Source: Mesorhizobium jarvisii (GTDB taxonomy: Bacteria > Pseudomonadota > Alphaproteobacteria > Rhizobiales > Rhizobiaceae). From it: a DNA stretch of 64,000 nucleotides. Numbering within the stretch: position 1 is the first letter of the stretch; every line of letters begins with the position of its first letter. Below are positions 50,834 to 59,951 of the stretch, one piece after another. Position numbers and translations under genes: made by a program. Under the pieces are notes generated by a model. The model saw only the letters and a program-made list of their open reading frames with translations. It made no database searches and was not told where the DNA came from. The stretch covers positions 310,001-374,000 of the forward strand of contig NZ_QZXA01000005.1 in the NCBI RefSeq assembly GCF_003601985.1. The letters are read 5' to 3'.

Positions 50834-52579
50834 ATGAACGCACGAGAACAGATCCGCCCTGATGCCGCTGTAGCAGGCAAGCATGTCGAACCAGCCCGCG
50901 GCATGCCCGACGCGGCCCGCAAATACCAACCCTATCCGACCGTTGGCCTCACCGACCGGACCTGGCCCTCGAAGGTCATCGACAAGGCGCCGATCTGGTG
51001 TTCGGTCGACCTGCGCGACGGCAACCAGGCACTGATCGACCCGATGGGCCATGAGCGCAAGGCGCGCATGTTCGGCCTGCTGCTCGACATGGGATTCAAG
51101 GAGATCGAGATCGGCTTCCCCTCGGCCTCGCAGACCGATTTCGACTTCGCCCGCTGGTGCATCGAGGAAGGCAACGTGCCCGCCGATGTGTCGCTGCAGG
51201 TGCTGGTGCAGTGCCGGCCCGAGCTGATCACGCGCACCTTCGAGGCGCTGAAGGGCGCCACCAACCCGATCGTGCATTTCTACAATTCGACCAGCGAATT
51301 GCAGCGCCGCGTCGTCTTCGAAAAGGATGTCGGCGGCATCAAGCGCATCGCCACCGACGCGGCCAAGATGATCACCGACATGGCGGCCAAGGCCGGCGGC
51401 GGCTATCGCTTCGAATACTCGCCGGAAAGCTTTACCGGCACCGAGCTCGAAGTCGCGCTGGAGATCTGCAACGCCGTCACCGAGATCGTCAGGCCGACGC
51501 CGGACAACAAGCTGATCATCAACCTGCCGTCGACGGTCGAGATGTCGACGCCCAACATCTATGCCGACCGCATCGAATGGATGTGCCGCAATCTGGACGC
51601 CAGAGAGAACCTGATCATCTCGCTGCATCCGCACAATGACCGCGGCACCGGCATCGCCACCACCGAACTCGGCTTGATGGCGGGCGCGGACCGCGTCGAA
51701 GGCACGCTGTTCGGCAATGGCGAGCGCACCGGCAATGTCGACATCGTCACGCTGGCGCTCAACATGTACACACAAGGCGTCGATCCGGGCATCGACTGCT
51801 CCGACATCAACCGGATGAAGGACGTCTATGAATATTCGAACCAGTTGAAGATCCCCGAGCGTCACCCCTATGTCGGCGAACTCGTCTACACCGCCTTTTC
51901 CGGCTCGCACCAGGACGCCATCAACAAGGGCATGAAGGCGCTGAAAAAGGCCAACACCAGCCTCTGGGAAGTGCCGTATCTGCCGATCGACCCGGCCGAT
52001 GTCGGCCGCAGCTACGAGGCGATCATCCGCATCAACTCGCAGTCCGGCAAGGGCGGCATCGCCTATGTGCTGCAGGCCGATTACGGCCTCAATCTGCCGC
52101 GCAACCTGCAGATCGAATTCAGCCAGGCGATCCAGGCGATCACCGATGCCGAGGGCAAGGAAGTGCCGGCCAAGCGCATCTATGAGCGCTTTCTCGAAAC
52201 CTATGTCGACCAGCCGGGCGCGCGCCTGAAATTCCTCGACCACCACACCTATCCCGATACAGTGGTCAAGGGCCGGCGCGTGGTCGAGGCAGTGATCCTC
52301 GACAAGGGCAAGGAAGTGACCATATCAGGCACCGGCACAGGCCCGATCGACGGCTTCGTCGATGCACTGTCACGCCATGTCGGCGTCGAGATGTCGGTGC
52401 TCGATTATTCCGAACACTCGATGCAGCGTGGCTCCAATGCATCCGCCATTTCCTATGTCGAAATGGAATATCCCGGCGGCAAGCTGTTCGGCGCCGGCAT
52501 CAACACCAACATCGTCGCCGCCTCGCTGGAAGCGGTGACGTCGGCAGCCAACCGCATCGTCGGCCGCAAGCCGCGGTAG
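50834..52579 (+). CDS. leuA: 2-isopropylmalate synthase
   Basis: Condenses acetyl-CoA with 2-ketoisovalerate, the first step of Leu synthesis. 581 aa, the long LeuA form. The TIM-barrel catalytic domain contains VDLRDGNQALIDPMG (about residues 58-72), EIEIGFPSASQTDFDF and ISLHPHNDRGTG (about residue 262), whose two His with the Asp in DLRDG bind metal. TLFGNGERTGN is the family block. The C-terminal regulatory domain (from about residue 460) binds leucine for feedback inhibition. GGGAGAACAAGACG precedes the start. Leader peptide upstream, intrinsic terminator downstream. Confidence 0.97.
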   Translation: MNAREQIRPDAAVAGKHVEPARGMPDAARKYQPYPTVGLTDRTWPSKVIDKAPIWCSVDLRDGNQALIDPMGHERKARMFGLLLDMGFKEIEIGFPSASQTDFDFARWCIEEGNVPADVSLQVLVQCRPELITRTFEALKGATNPIVHFYNSTSELQRRVVFEKDVGGIKRIATDAAKMITDMAAKAGGGYRFEYSPESFTGTELEVALEICNAVTEIVRPTPDNKLIINLPSTVEMSTPNIYADRIEWMCRNLDARENLIISLHPHNDRGTGIATTELGLMAGADRVEGTLFGNGERTGNVDIVTLALNMYTQGVDPGIDCSDINRMKDVYEYSNQLKIPERHPYVGELVYTAFSGSHQDAINKGMKALKKANTSLWEVPYLPIDPADVGRSYEAIIRINSQSGKGGIAYVLQADYGLNLPRNLQIEFSQAIQAITDAEGKEVPAKRIYERFLETYVDQPGARLKFLDHHTYPDTVVKGRRVVEAVILDKGKEVTISGTGTGPIDGFVDALSRHVGVEMSVLDYSEHSMQRGSNASAISYVEMEYPGGKLFGAGINTNIVAASLEAVTSAANRIVGRKPR

Positions 52580-52593
52580 CATCTACCGACGAT

Positions 52594-52635
52594 TGGCGCG
52601 AGAGATCACAGCCACTCTCGCGCCAGCCATTTTTT
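52594..52635 (+). terminator. Intrinsic terminator of leuA
   Basis: TGGCGCGAGAG (52594-52604) pairs perfectly with CTCTCGCGCCA (52615-52625), an 11-bp GC-rich stem with a 10-base loop, followed by GCCA and six T (52630-52635). It starts 15 bases after the leuA stop. Confidence 0.92.
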
Positions 52636-52717
52636 CAAGCCGAACAAGGCCTTGGCCTCAAACGGCTGACACCGGCGGCACACCAATCCTGTAGCCGGCA
52701 TCGGCAGCGTCATTAAC

Positions 52718-52754
52718 CACCGGAAAATTATCCGGTGAGGTATGCGATCGCATA
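52718..52754. promoter_or_regulatory. Hairpin and 14 bp palindrome upstream of the TPR protein
   Basis: CACCGGA-AAATTA-TCCGGTG (52718-52737) is followed after three bases by the perfect palindrome TATGCGATCGCATA (52741-52754), and then by GTGTATACTTGTGT, itself centred on GTATAC. The block ends about 80 bases before the TTG start at 52833. The 14-base palindrome looks like an operator. Confidence 0.45.
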
Positions 52755-52832
52755 ACGGGTGTATACTTGTGTGGTGGTGCGAGCCCTATATGATCGCGCC
52801 TCAACCTGTGCCGACTTCGAGAGGATCGACAC

Positions 52833-54608
52833 TTGCAGCATGCCACGCCTGCCGCCCCCGCAGTGCGCGAGACACTGGAGCGACTGCTTGCCAGCGAAAC
52901 GTTCGGACGGTCCGAGCGCGCGCGCAAGCTGATCCGTTATCTCGTCGAACGCGAGCAGGCCGGCGAAGCCGACAGGCTCAAGGGCTTTTCCATCGCCATG
53001 GACGTCTTCGGCAAGGACGGCGATTTCGATCCGTCGACCGATGCCGTGGTGCGGGTGCAGGCAGGCCGGCTGCGCGAATTGCTGCAGCAGTATTTCGCCA
53101 ATGAAGGCATCGCCGAGCCCGTCCGCATCGCCATCCCACGCGGCGGCTACGTGCCGGCCTATGAGCTCAACGCGATCCGTCTGCCGGAAGTGGCCAAACC
53201 CGCCGAGCAGGCGCCAGCGGCAGCAGCTCCAGCCGAGCACCCCAATACTGCCGACGAGGCCGTTGCGCCCGCCGCGTTGCTGGCGCCGGCGGCGGCACCC
53301 GCGCCCTCTGTGGCGCGCCATCTCACGTTCTTCTGGATGGCGATCGTTGTGGTCATCGCCATGCTCGGCGTCCTGATCCTGCGCCAGGGCGGCGGCGCGC
53401 TGCTCGCCGGCGGCGATCTGCCGGCGACGTTCGAGAGCGCCGGCCTGACCAGCAGCATCGCGCCGTCCCCGGCCAGCGAGGCCCTGCCGCTCGTCTACAT
53501 CGCCGTCAAGGCCAGCGGCGCGGACGCCAGCCGCGTCGCCGCGTCGTTGCGTGCCGGCCTGAGCGGCTTCGATACCATCGACTTTATCGGCCGCGACACG
53601 GTCGACAAGACCGACCCGGTCGCCAGTGCAACGAGCTTCATGTTCGATGTCCTGCCTGGACCGGGCGCGGGCGAGATCACCATCGAGCTGCAGAGCGTGG
53701 CGACCGGACGTGTGCTTTTGTCGCGCAACCTGACAGCCGCCGACAGCGCGCCATCGGCCGTCGAGGACCGTATCGCCGGCATCCTGAGTTCGGCACTGCC
53801 CGCGTCCGGCACGATCTACAACTATATCGAGCAGAGCGGCATTCAGAACGGCCTGACGCAGTGCCTGCTGCTCAACGGCAAATACTATCTCGATCAGAAC
53901 GCCAGAACCCACGAGGCCGCCTATCGCTGCCTCGAAACCCTTGCCGAGAACGGCGCAAAATCGTCGCTTGTTTACTCCGAGCTCGCCTCGCTGCACCTCG
54001 AGGCCGTGAACGACCATTACGCCTATCCGCCGGATGCGACGATCGAGAAGGCGATGACATTCGCCCATCGCGCCGTGCAGATGGGCCCGACCAGTCCCTA
54101 TGCGCATCGTTCCTACGGCTACATCAATTCGCGTCTTGGCAATGCCGACGAGGCGCTGCGTTGGATGCGCAAGGCCCATGATCTCAACCCCTATGACGTC
54201 TCCATGGCGGCCGCCTATGGTTATGGGTTGGTCTTCGCCGGCCGCTACGCCGAGGGAACACCCCTTCTGGCTCATGCGGTGGATGCCTCCAGCGGCCATC
54301 CGACATGGTGGGATTTCGGGCTTTTCGCCGGCGAGTTGATGCTCGGCGACACGAGCAAGGCCGCGATCGCCAGCTCCGCACTGAGAACCACGGCAACGAA
54401 ATCGCACTATCTTGCCGCCCGGCTGATCGGCGCCAGGATCTCCGGTCAGGACAGCCTGGCACGCAAGCTGCTCGATGAACTCACCGCCAAATTCCCCAAA
54501 TTCGCCGCCAATCCGCGCGCGACCTTCATCGACCGAAAATATCCGGCCGACCTGACCGAGCGGCTGGTCGGCGCCTTGCGCGCCGCCGGGCTCGGCGACG
54601 CCAGCTGA
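52833..54608 (+). CDS. Membrane protein with N-terminal regulatory-like domain and TPR region
   Basis: 591 aa. Residues 1-115 (FGRSERARKLIRYLVEREQA, FGKDGDFDPSTDAVVRVQAG, RLRELLQQYF) form a domain frequent at the N-terminus of rhizobial proteins labelled adenylate-cyclase-like. A Pro/Ala-rich linker follows, then one membrane span (TFFWMAIVVVIAMLGVLILR, about 169-189). The C-terminal 400 residues end in TPR-like repeats (AHRSYGYINSRLGNADEALR). No cyclase catalytic domain is present. The start is TTG with GAGAGGA seven bases before; the nearby ATG at 52840 is out of frame. Possibly a sensor or regulator acting at the membrane. Function unknown. Confidence 0.83.
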   Translation: MQHATPAAPAVRETLERLLASETFGRSERARKLIRYLVEREQAGEADRLKGFSIAMDVFGKDGDFDPSTDAVVRVQAGRLRELLQQYFANEGIAEPVRIAIPRGGYVPAYELNAIRLPEVAKPAEQAPAAAAPAEHPNTADEAVAPAALLAPAAAPAPSVARHLTFFWMAIVVVIAMLGVLILRQGGGALLAGGDLPATFESAGLTSSIAPSPASEALPLVYIAVKASGADASRVAASLRAGLSGFDTIDFIGRDTVDKTDPVASATSFMFDVLPGPGAGEITIELQSVATGRVLLSRNLTAADSAPSAVEDRIAGILSSALPASGTIYNYIEQSGIQNGLTQCLLLNGKYYLDQNARTHEAAYRCLETLAENGAKSSLVYSELASLHLEAVNDHYAYPPDATIEKAMTFAHRAVQMGPTSPYAHRSYGYINSRLGNADEALRWMRKAHDLNPYDVSMAAAYGYGLVFAGRYAEGTPLLAHAVDASSGHPTWWDFGLFAGELMLGDTSKAAIASSALRTTATKSHYLAARLIGARISGQDSLARKLLDELTAKFPKFAANPRATFIDRKYPADLTERLVGALRAAGLGDAS

Positions 54609-54847
54609 AGTTGAACAAACACCGGCCGTTGGACCAATGGAATTGCCGGGCGGTCGCGCACGGAGAACAAGGGCCCCCAATCGGGCTGATTTGCCGGCTT
54701 CCGCTGGACAAACCCCATTGAATTACAGGCTCGCCTTCGCGAACAATCGCGAAAATTTTACTGGCTATGACGCAGGGTGAAGCGCAATCCAGCCGCATTT
54801 GGTGTCAGGTCCGCGCTTTTCACAATCCGCAACAAGCTCCCACCTTC

Positions 54848-55651
54848 ATGATTTCATCGCTCTATGCCGCCGAACAAGGATCTGGTTCGAAGACCATCGT
54901 CCTGCTGCACGGTTTTGGCGGTAGCCACAACGTCTGGCGCGACGTGATCGCCTCGCTCGCCCCTTCCGCGTGCACGCTTGCCTATGACCTGCCGGGACAT
55001 GGCCTGTCGTTCGACTTTGCCGGTGCCGGGCCCGCAAAGGTGGCAGCAAGGGCCGTTCTTGCCGACCTTGCGGCCCGCAAGGTCAAACGCATCCATCTCG
55101 TTGGTCATTCGATGGGCGGAGCGGTGGCGACCTTGATGGCTCTGGCCGAGCCGGAGAAGGTGGCCTCGCTGACGCTTCTGGCGCCTGGCGGCTTCGGCCC
55201 GGAGATCAACGGGCCGCTGTTGCGCCGCTATGCCGCCGCACGGAGCCCGTCCGAGATCCTCGCCTGTCTTGCCGCCATGTCGGGTCCACTGGCGCGCCCC
55301 TTTGATCACATCGCCGATATGCTCTGCGAGATGCGCAAGCGGCCCGGACAATCGGAAAAACTCGTCGAGATCGCCGCCGCCATGACCAGGGACGACCGCC
55401 AAGGCGTCATCCCGCGTGAACGGTTGGACAGGCTGACCATGCCGGTGATGGTGGTATGGGGCAGTGATGACGCGGTGCTGCCCTACACCCAGGCCGACGA
55501 CCTGCCGGCGCGCTTTCATGTGCATCACGTGCTGCAGGCCGGCCACATGCTGATCGAGGAAGCGCCCGATCTGATCGCCAGCATCATCCGGCGCAATATG
55601 AACCGTCGCGCCAGGCCCGTTCGCCCCAAACTCGCCGCGGCGGCCAGTTGA
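54848..55651 (+). CDS. Alpha/beta hydrolase
   Basis: 267 aa from the ATG at 54848 (the frame is open to 54767). Catalytic triad visible: S88 in LVGHSMGGAVA, Asp in VWGSDDAVLP and His in LQAGHMLIEEAP; oxyanion HGFGGSHNVW at 21-30. Typical of broad-specificity esterases and C-C bond hydrolases, and also resembling the acyl-hydrolase part of some acetoin-dehydrogenase-like proteins. No signal peptide. Monocistronic. Substrate unknown. Confidence 0.9.
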   Translation: MISSLYAAEQGSGSKTIVLLHGFGGSHNVWRDVIASLAPSACTLAYDLPGHGLSFDFAGAGPAKVAARAVLADLAARKVKRIHLVGHSMGGAVATLMALAEPEKVASLTLLAPGGFGPEINGPLLRRYAAARSPSEILACLAAMSGPLARPFDHIADMLCEMRKRPGQSEKLVEIAAAMTRDDRQGVIPRERLDRLTMPVMVVWGSDDAVLPYTQADDLPARFHVHHVLQAGHMLIEEAPDLIASIIRRNMNRRARPVRPKLAAAAS

Positions 55652-55718
55652 GTTGCTTAATGCATGTCGCCCGAAAGTGACCTCGGTTTTGGGAGAACGA
55701 CGTGCATGAAACAAAGAT

Positions 55719-55751
55719 CTGAAGCGCGTCGCGCAACGCGACGCGCTTCAG
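55719..55751. repeat. 15-bp-stem palindrome
   Basis: CTGAAGCGCGTCGCG and CGCGACGCGCTTCAG form a perfect 15-bp stem with loop CAA. It lies in the 200 bp gap between the alpha/beta hydrolase and the next gene. Similar GCG-rich palindromes recur in rhizobial intergenic DNA (from memory). It is not followed by a T-run, so not a classical terminator. Confidence 0.8.
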
Positions 55752-55851
55752 CGCAGCATCCCAGACCGCCTCTGTCCGCTTCATCTCGCCAGTGCATTTT
55801 GCCGGCGTCTGTGTTAACCCCGTGTTAACCAAACCCGCGAGGCAGACGCCG

Positions 55852-56466
55852 ATGAAGGACGCAGGCGAAAAGATCGATCCGTCAAGAAAACTGTCCGATG
55901 CCATCCGTGATGTGAAGAACGCCTTCGCTGACCGCGACGATGTCGTCGTCGACATGCGCGAGGCGCATCGCATGCGCCTCGATCTCCTGGCCGCCGAACT
56001 CGCACCCGTCTTTGCCGATGTGCCCGCCGACATGGACAATTTCGACTTCGTCGTTTCGTCAGGGCTGCAGCCGCGCCTGTGGATCGATGCCGTCAGCCAT
56101 GTCGCTATGGGGCGCGACCGCCGCACCTACCGCTTCCTCAAGGACACCCGCATCGGCCGTGTGGTGCTTGCCGAATCGACCGAGATGAAGCCAGTTGCCG
56201 ATTCCGTGACCCGCTATGTCGCCGAGCGCATCGTCGAGCGCCAGAGGATGATGGAGGGCGGGGTCGAGCCGGCCGTCGCCGCCATGAGGCGCGCCGAGGT
56301 GGCTGAGGCCGAGCCGCCGCTGCGGTCGCCGCAACGCGGCAAGGGCTGGTCGGCCTTCCTGTCAGGCCTTGGCCTGGTCGCCGCCGGCGCGCTGGTCGGC
56401 CTGGCGGTGTCGGTCGCCTTGTTCTGGGACCGCCTCGTGGCGATGGTTTTCAGCCTGCGGCCATAG
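55852..56466 (+). CDS. Conserved-type protein with C-terminal membrane anchor
   Basis: 204 aa from the ATG at 55852 (GAGGCAGACGCCG upstream). A soluble N-terminal domain of about 145 residues (VVVDMREAHRMRLDLLAAEL, FVVSSGLQPRLWIDAVSHVA) is followed by a charged linker and one membrane span near the C-terminus (GLGLVAAGALVGLAVSVALF). This predicts a cytoplasmic domain tethered to the inner membrane. I do not recognise the family. Its 3' end overlaps the convergent metallophosphoesterase gene by 17 bases. Confidence 0.8.
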   Translation: MKDAGEKIDPSRKLSDAIRDVKNAFADRDDVVVDMREAHRMRLDLLAAELAPVFADVPADMDNFDFVVSSGLQPRLWIDAVSHVAMGRDRRTYRFLKDTRIGRVVLAESTEMKPVADSVTRYVAERIVERQRMMEGGVEPAVAAMRRAEVAEAEPPLRSPQRGKGWSAFLSGLGLVAAGALVGLAVSVALFWDRLVAMVFSLRP

Positions 56467-57379
56467 AAGCGCTGGCCTCCACACCCAGTTCCAAGGTCTG
56501 CAGATCGGCGGGCGGTATCGCCGGCCCGGTCAGGCCGCGCCGCGTCAGGCGGATGCGCCAATTGCCCTTTTCGCCATCGATATCGAACAGATTGTACTGT
56601 GCGGCCGGATGCTTGCCACCCGGCGCCTGGCCAGCGGCGGCGACACCGACCACTGGAACCTTGGTGCCGCGCAGCCCGATCTGGAACAACGACGGCAGAT
56701 GCGAATGACCGTGCAGGACGAGCTCCGCACCGTTCTTGCGAATGACCTTGTGGAAGCGGGCGATGCCGAACAGCCGCTTGTGCTGCGAAACGGCGCCGCG
56801 CACCGGCGGATGGTGGATCATGATCGCGCGAAACAGGCCTTGCCCGGCCGTATCGCGCAGGATCTTGCCGAGCCGGTCCGCCTGCCCTTCCATGAAGAAG
56901 CCATTGGCCATGAAGGGGGCCGTGGCGCGCGCCGTCGAGACGCCGATCAGCGCGACATTGCCGCGCACGCGCAGATAGGGGAACGCGTTGCGGTCGACCG
57001 GCGTGTTGACGCCGTCGCCGCTCATCCAGGCCGCCCATGAGCGGCAGACCTTGTCGAAGGCGCCGGGCACATAGGCGTCGTGGTTTCCCGGAACCACGGA
57101 AACGTCGTTCGGCGATCCCAGCGTCTCCAGCCAGTGCTTGGCCATCTCGATCTCGCCGTCGAGCGCCAAATTGACGAGGTCGCCGGTGACGGCGAGGTGG
57201 TCGGGGTTCTGCGCCTTGATGTCGGCGGTGATGGCGTCGATGACGGCGTCATGCATATGGCGCCGGCGATTGCGTTGCCAGTTGACGTAGCCGAGCACGC
57301 GCTTGGAGGCGAGATCGCGATAGGATACATCGGGGAGCGGCCCCAGATGGACATCTGAAATATGCGCGAGCCTGAACAT
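56450..57379 (-). CDS. Calcineurin-type metallophosphoesterase
   Basis: 309 aa from the ATG at 57379 (GAGGGATGG just upstream on its strand). All five metallophosphoesterase blocks are present in order: HISDVHLG (D9, H11), VTGDLVN, VPGNHD, IMIHHPPV and LHGHSHLP. Binuclear-metal hydrolase of the DNA/phosphodiesterase class; specific substrate unknown (the family includes cAMP phosphodiesterases and UDP-diacylglucosamine pyrophosphatases). Convergent overlap with the membrane-anchored protein; divergent from the NUDIX gene. Confidence 0.92.
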   Translation of the reverse strand: MFRLAHISDVHLGPLPDVSYRDLASKRVLGYVNWQRNRRRHMHDAVIDAITADIKAQNPDHLAVTGDLVNLALDGEIEMAKHWLETLGSPNDVSVVPGNHDAYVPGAFDKVCRSWAAWMSGDGVNTPVDRNAFPYLRVRGNVALIGVSTARATAPFMANGFFMEGQADRLGKILRDTAGQGLFRAIMIHHPPVRGAVSQHKRLFGIARFHKVIRKNGAELVLHGHSHLPSLFQIGLRGTKVPVVGVAAAGQAPGGKHPAAQYNLFDIDGEKGNWRIRLTRRGLTGPAIPPADLQTLELGVEASASMAAG

Positions 57380-57450
57380 CCATCCCTCATAGGCGACCAG
57401 CGCCCCGCTTTCCACTCAAGGTTTCCTTATCACCCACGGTTTCGCACCTG

Positions 57451-57945
57451 ATGGCAAATCCGGACGACATCTTCCGCCAGACCGGCTGGTCGGGTTTGCG
57501 GGCCAGGTTGTTCCATCTCTATTTCGTACTGCGGCGGCCAATGACACTCGGCGTGCGCGGCCTCGTCCATGATACCGCGACGAATTCCGTTTTCCTGATC
57601 CGCCATACCTATGTGCCCGGCTGGCAGCTTCCCGGTGGGGGCGTCGAGGTCGGAGAAACGCTGGCCGAGGCGCTGGTGCGCGAACTCGCCGAGGAAGGCA
57701 ACATCGCGCTGAACGCGCCGGCAGTGCTGAAGTCGATGCACTTCAACCGCCGCTCCAGCCGCCGCGACCATGTCGGCTTTTACGTCATCGAGCACTTCAG
57801 TCAGACGATACCGAAGCTGCCGGACCACGAGATCGCCGAGGCCGGCTTCTTCCCGCTCGATGGTTTGCCGGAGGGAACGACGCCGGCAACGCTGCGACGT
57901 ATCGCCGAGGTTTTTGAGGAGGAACCCGCGTCGCCCTATTGGTAA
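57451..57945 (+). CDS. NUDIX hydrolase
   Basis: 164 aa. The NUDIX box runs from GGGVEVGETLAEALVREL to AEEGNI at about residues 64-87. The REL and EE metal-binding residues are in place, but the final Gly of the consensus (EExG) is replaced by Asn. A hydrophobic N-terminal segment precedes MTLGVRGLVHD. It probably hydrolyses a nucleoside diphosphate-linked compound; the substrate is unknown. Divergent from the metallophosphoesterase with 71 bp between. Confidence 0.87.
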   Translation: MANPDDIFRQTGWSGLRARLFHLYFVLRRPMTLGVRGLVHDTATNSVFLIRHTYVPGWQLPGGGVEVGETLAEALVRELAEEGNIALNAPAVLKSMHFNRRSSRRDHVGFYVIEHFSQTIPKLPDHEIAEAGFFPLDGLPEGTTPATLRRIAEVFEEEPASPYW

Positions 57946-58040
57946 GCATGCCTTTCCTGAAGGCCGAGCTTGACAGACAGGCTCGCATCAACACGGAAAC
58001 CTTCCGATAGCGACCACCCCCGCCGCGGGGACTGCAGATC

Positions 58041-59024
58041 TCAGGTCGCGAACCTTGCCCGGTCATGCGGCGCACCATAGTCCAGTTCCGGCCCCACCGG
58101 CACGATCCGTGTCGGATTGATCGTTTCGTGGCTGCCGTAATAATGCGCCTTGATATGATGGAGGTTCACGGTCGCGGCGACACCTGGCACCTGGTAGAGA
58201 TCGCGCAAATAGTTCGACAGGTTCGGATAGTCGGCGATGCGCCGCAAATTGCATTTGAAATGGCCGACATAGACCGGATCGAAGCGCACCAGCGTGGTGA
58301 ACAGCCGCCAGTCGGCCTCGGTGATGCGGTCGCCGACGAGATAGCGCTGTTTTGACAGCCGTTCCTCCAACGTATCCAGCGCCGCGAACAATTCGCCGAA
58401 CGCCTCCTCATAGGCACGCTGCGTGGTGGCGAAGCCGGCGCGGTAGACGCCGTTGTTGACCGCGGGATAGACCAGCGCGTTGACGCGGTCGATCTCATTG
58501 CGCAGATCCTCGGGATAGAAATCAAGGCTTGCATCGCCCCATGCGTCGAACGCCGAATTGAGCATGCGGATGATCTCTGAAGACTCGTTGGAGACGATGG
58601 TCTGCTCCTTCTTGTCCCAAAGCACCGGCACGGTCACCCGGCCGGAATAGGCGGGATCGGCCTTGGCATAGATCTGGTGCAGGAAATCCAAGCCGTAAAG
58701 CGTGTCGCCCGTGGCGCCGTCCTCGGCCAGGAATGTCCAGCCGTTGGCGCCCATGAAATGATGCACGACCGAGACGGAGATGATGCCTTCGAGCCTCTTC
58801 AGCGCGCGAAAAATCAGCGTCCGATGCGCCCACGGGCAAGCGAGCGAGACATAGAGATGGTAGCGGCCCGGCTCGGCCTTGAAGCCGCGCCTCCGGCCTT
58901 CGGCCGGCACCCCGTCGACGGTGATCCAGTCACGCCATTGCGACTGCGTCCGCACGAACCTGCCGCCATGGTCAGCCGTATCGTACCAGCGATCCTGCCA
59001 CCTGCCCTCGACCAGCAATCCCAT
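58041..59024 (-). CDS. Glutathionyl-hydroquinone reductase (YqjG/ECM4-type GST)
   Basis: 327 aa from the ATG at 59024, close to the length of E. coli YqjG. The catalytic Cys is C63 in VSLACPWAHRTLI, the same position as in YqjG as I recall. Family blocks IVSNESSEIIRMLNSAF and DWRLFTTLVRFDPVYVGHFK are present, and the C-terminus is all-helical GST-like. It reduces glutathionyl-hydroquinones with release of glutathione, in the detoxification of quinones. Codons upstream of 59024 (to 59105) lack a convincing start; AAGGAG lies seven bases before the chosen ATG on its strand. Confidence 0.93.
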   Translation of the reverse strand: MGLLVEGRWQDRWYDTADHGGRFVRTQSQWRDWITVDGVPAEGRRRGFKAEPGRYHLYVSLACPWAHRTLIFRALKRLEGIISVSVVHHFMGANGWTFLAEDGATGDTLYGLDFLHQIYAKADPAYSGRVTVPVLWDKKEQTIVSNESSEIIRMLNSAFDAWGDASLDFYPEDLRNEIDRVNALVYPAVNNGVYRAGFATTQRAYEEAFGELFAALDTLEERLSKQRYLVGDRITEADWRLFTTLVRFDPVYVGHFKCNLRRIADYPNLSNYLRDLYQVPGVAATVNLHHIKAHYYGSHETINPTRIVPVGPELDYGAPHDRARFAT

Positions 59025-59297
59025 GCGAATCTCCTTGCGTCCTTTCCCATCATTTAGGTGCAAGCTTGCCCCGCCGAAGACATCAGGCGCTGAACAGACC
59101 GTCACTTGACGGAGACGGCGAACACATCAGGCCAATTGCGGCGGCCGAAAATTGATGCTAGCGGACACACCGCATGTTCGACTTTGCTTTGATCCGGTTT
59201 GACCGACGACGAAAGGGCGCCCGCGCTTGATGAAGCGCTGACTGGCGAACGCTGCCGTTTGCAGCAACCTTTCCTCCTCTACCGGAACGCAAAGACC

Positions 59298-59822
59298 ATG
59301 AGCCTTGCCGACGTGAAATACCTGCCGGAAACTCCGGCGCACGGCCCCGAAATCGAAGCCATCAATGACGAGGCCTTCGGGCCCGGCCGCTTCGTGCTGG
59401 CCGCCTACAAGATCCGCGAAGCCGGCGGCCACGAGCGTGCGCTGTCCTTTGTGGCGGTCGATGGCGATCTCGTCGTCGCCTCGGTGCGCATGACCCGCAT
59501 CGCCGCCGGCGCCGGCCGCGCGCTGATGCTCGGGCCGCTCGCGGTGCGGCCAGCCTTCAAGAATCTCGGCATCGGCCGTCGGCTGGTAGCGATCACACTC
59601 GAAGCGGCTGCAAAGGTCGGCGCGCCGGCCGTCATACTGGTCGGCGACGAGCCCTATTATGGGCCGCTCGGCTTCAAGCGCATCCCGCGCGGCCAGATCT
59701 CGATGCCGCGCCCTGTCGATCTCGACCGCCTTTTGTCGCACGAGATCACGCCGGGCGCGGTGGCCAGGCTCACGGGCGAGGTCGGTCATGCCAGCCAGGC
59801 CAGGGTCGCCGAGCACGTCTAG
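59298..59822 (+). CDS. GNAT-family N-acetyltransferase
   Basis: 174 aa from the ATG at 59298; the frame is open to 59199 and the ribosome binding site is weak, so the start is uncertain. Acetyl-CoA-binding motif A reads GPLAVRPAFKNLGIGRRLVA, followed by VILVGDEPYYGPLGFKRIPR, a pattern of the YhbS-like GNAT subgroup. Substrate unknown. Confidence 0.87.
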   Translation: MSLADVKYLPETPAHGPEIEAINDEAFGPGRFVLAAYKIREAGGHERALSFVAVDGDLVVASVRMTRIAAGAGRALMLGPLAVRPAFKNLGIGRRLVAITLEAAAKVGAPAVILVGDEPYYGPLGFKRIPRGQISMPRPVDLDRLLSHEITPGAVARLTGEVGHASQARVAEHV

Positions 59823-59951
59823 GCGATGGCTTGACCTTGACCGTCGATCCGGGCCTGATCCATCCCTGTTTTCTTGGAGCAATTCCAGGAAGATGTGAAA
59901 CGGTTCGGCGCTTTCGTGAAATAATGAAATGCTCCGGGAGAGGATGACGCC

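Noticed and set aside
52833..54608. Adenylate cyclase
   Set aside because: The N-terminal domain is shared with proteins so labelled, but no cyclase catalytic domain is present.
59823..59951. Further repeat element (GGAGCAATTCCAGGAAGATGTG region)
   Set aside because: It resembles part of a rhizobial intergenic sequence from memory, but without a matching inverted arm or second copy in the window I cannot support it.
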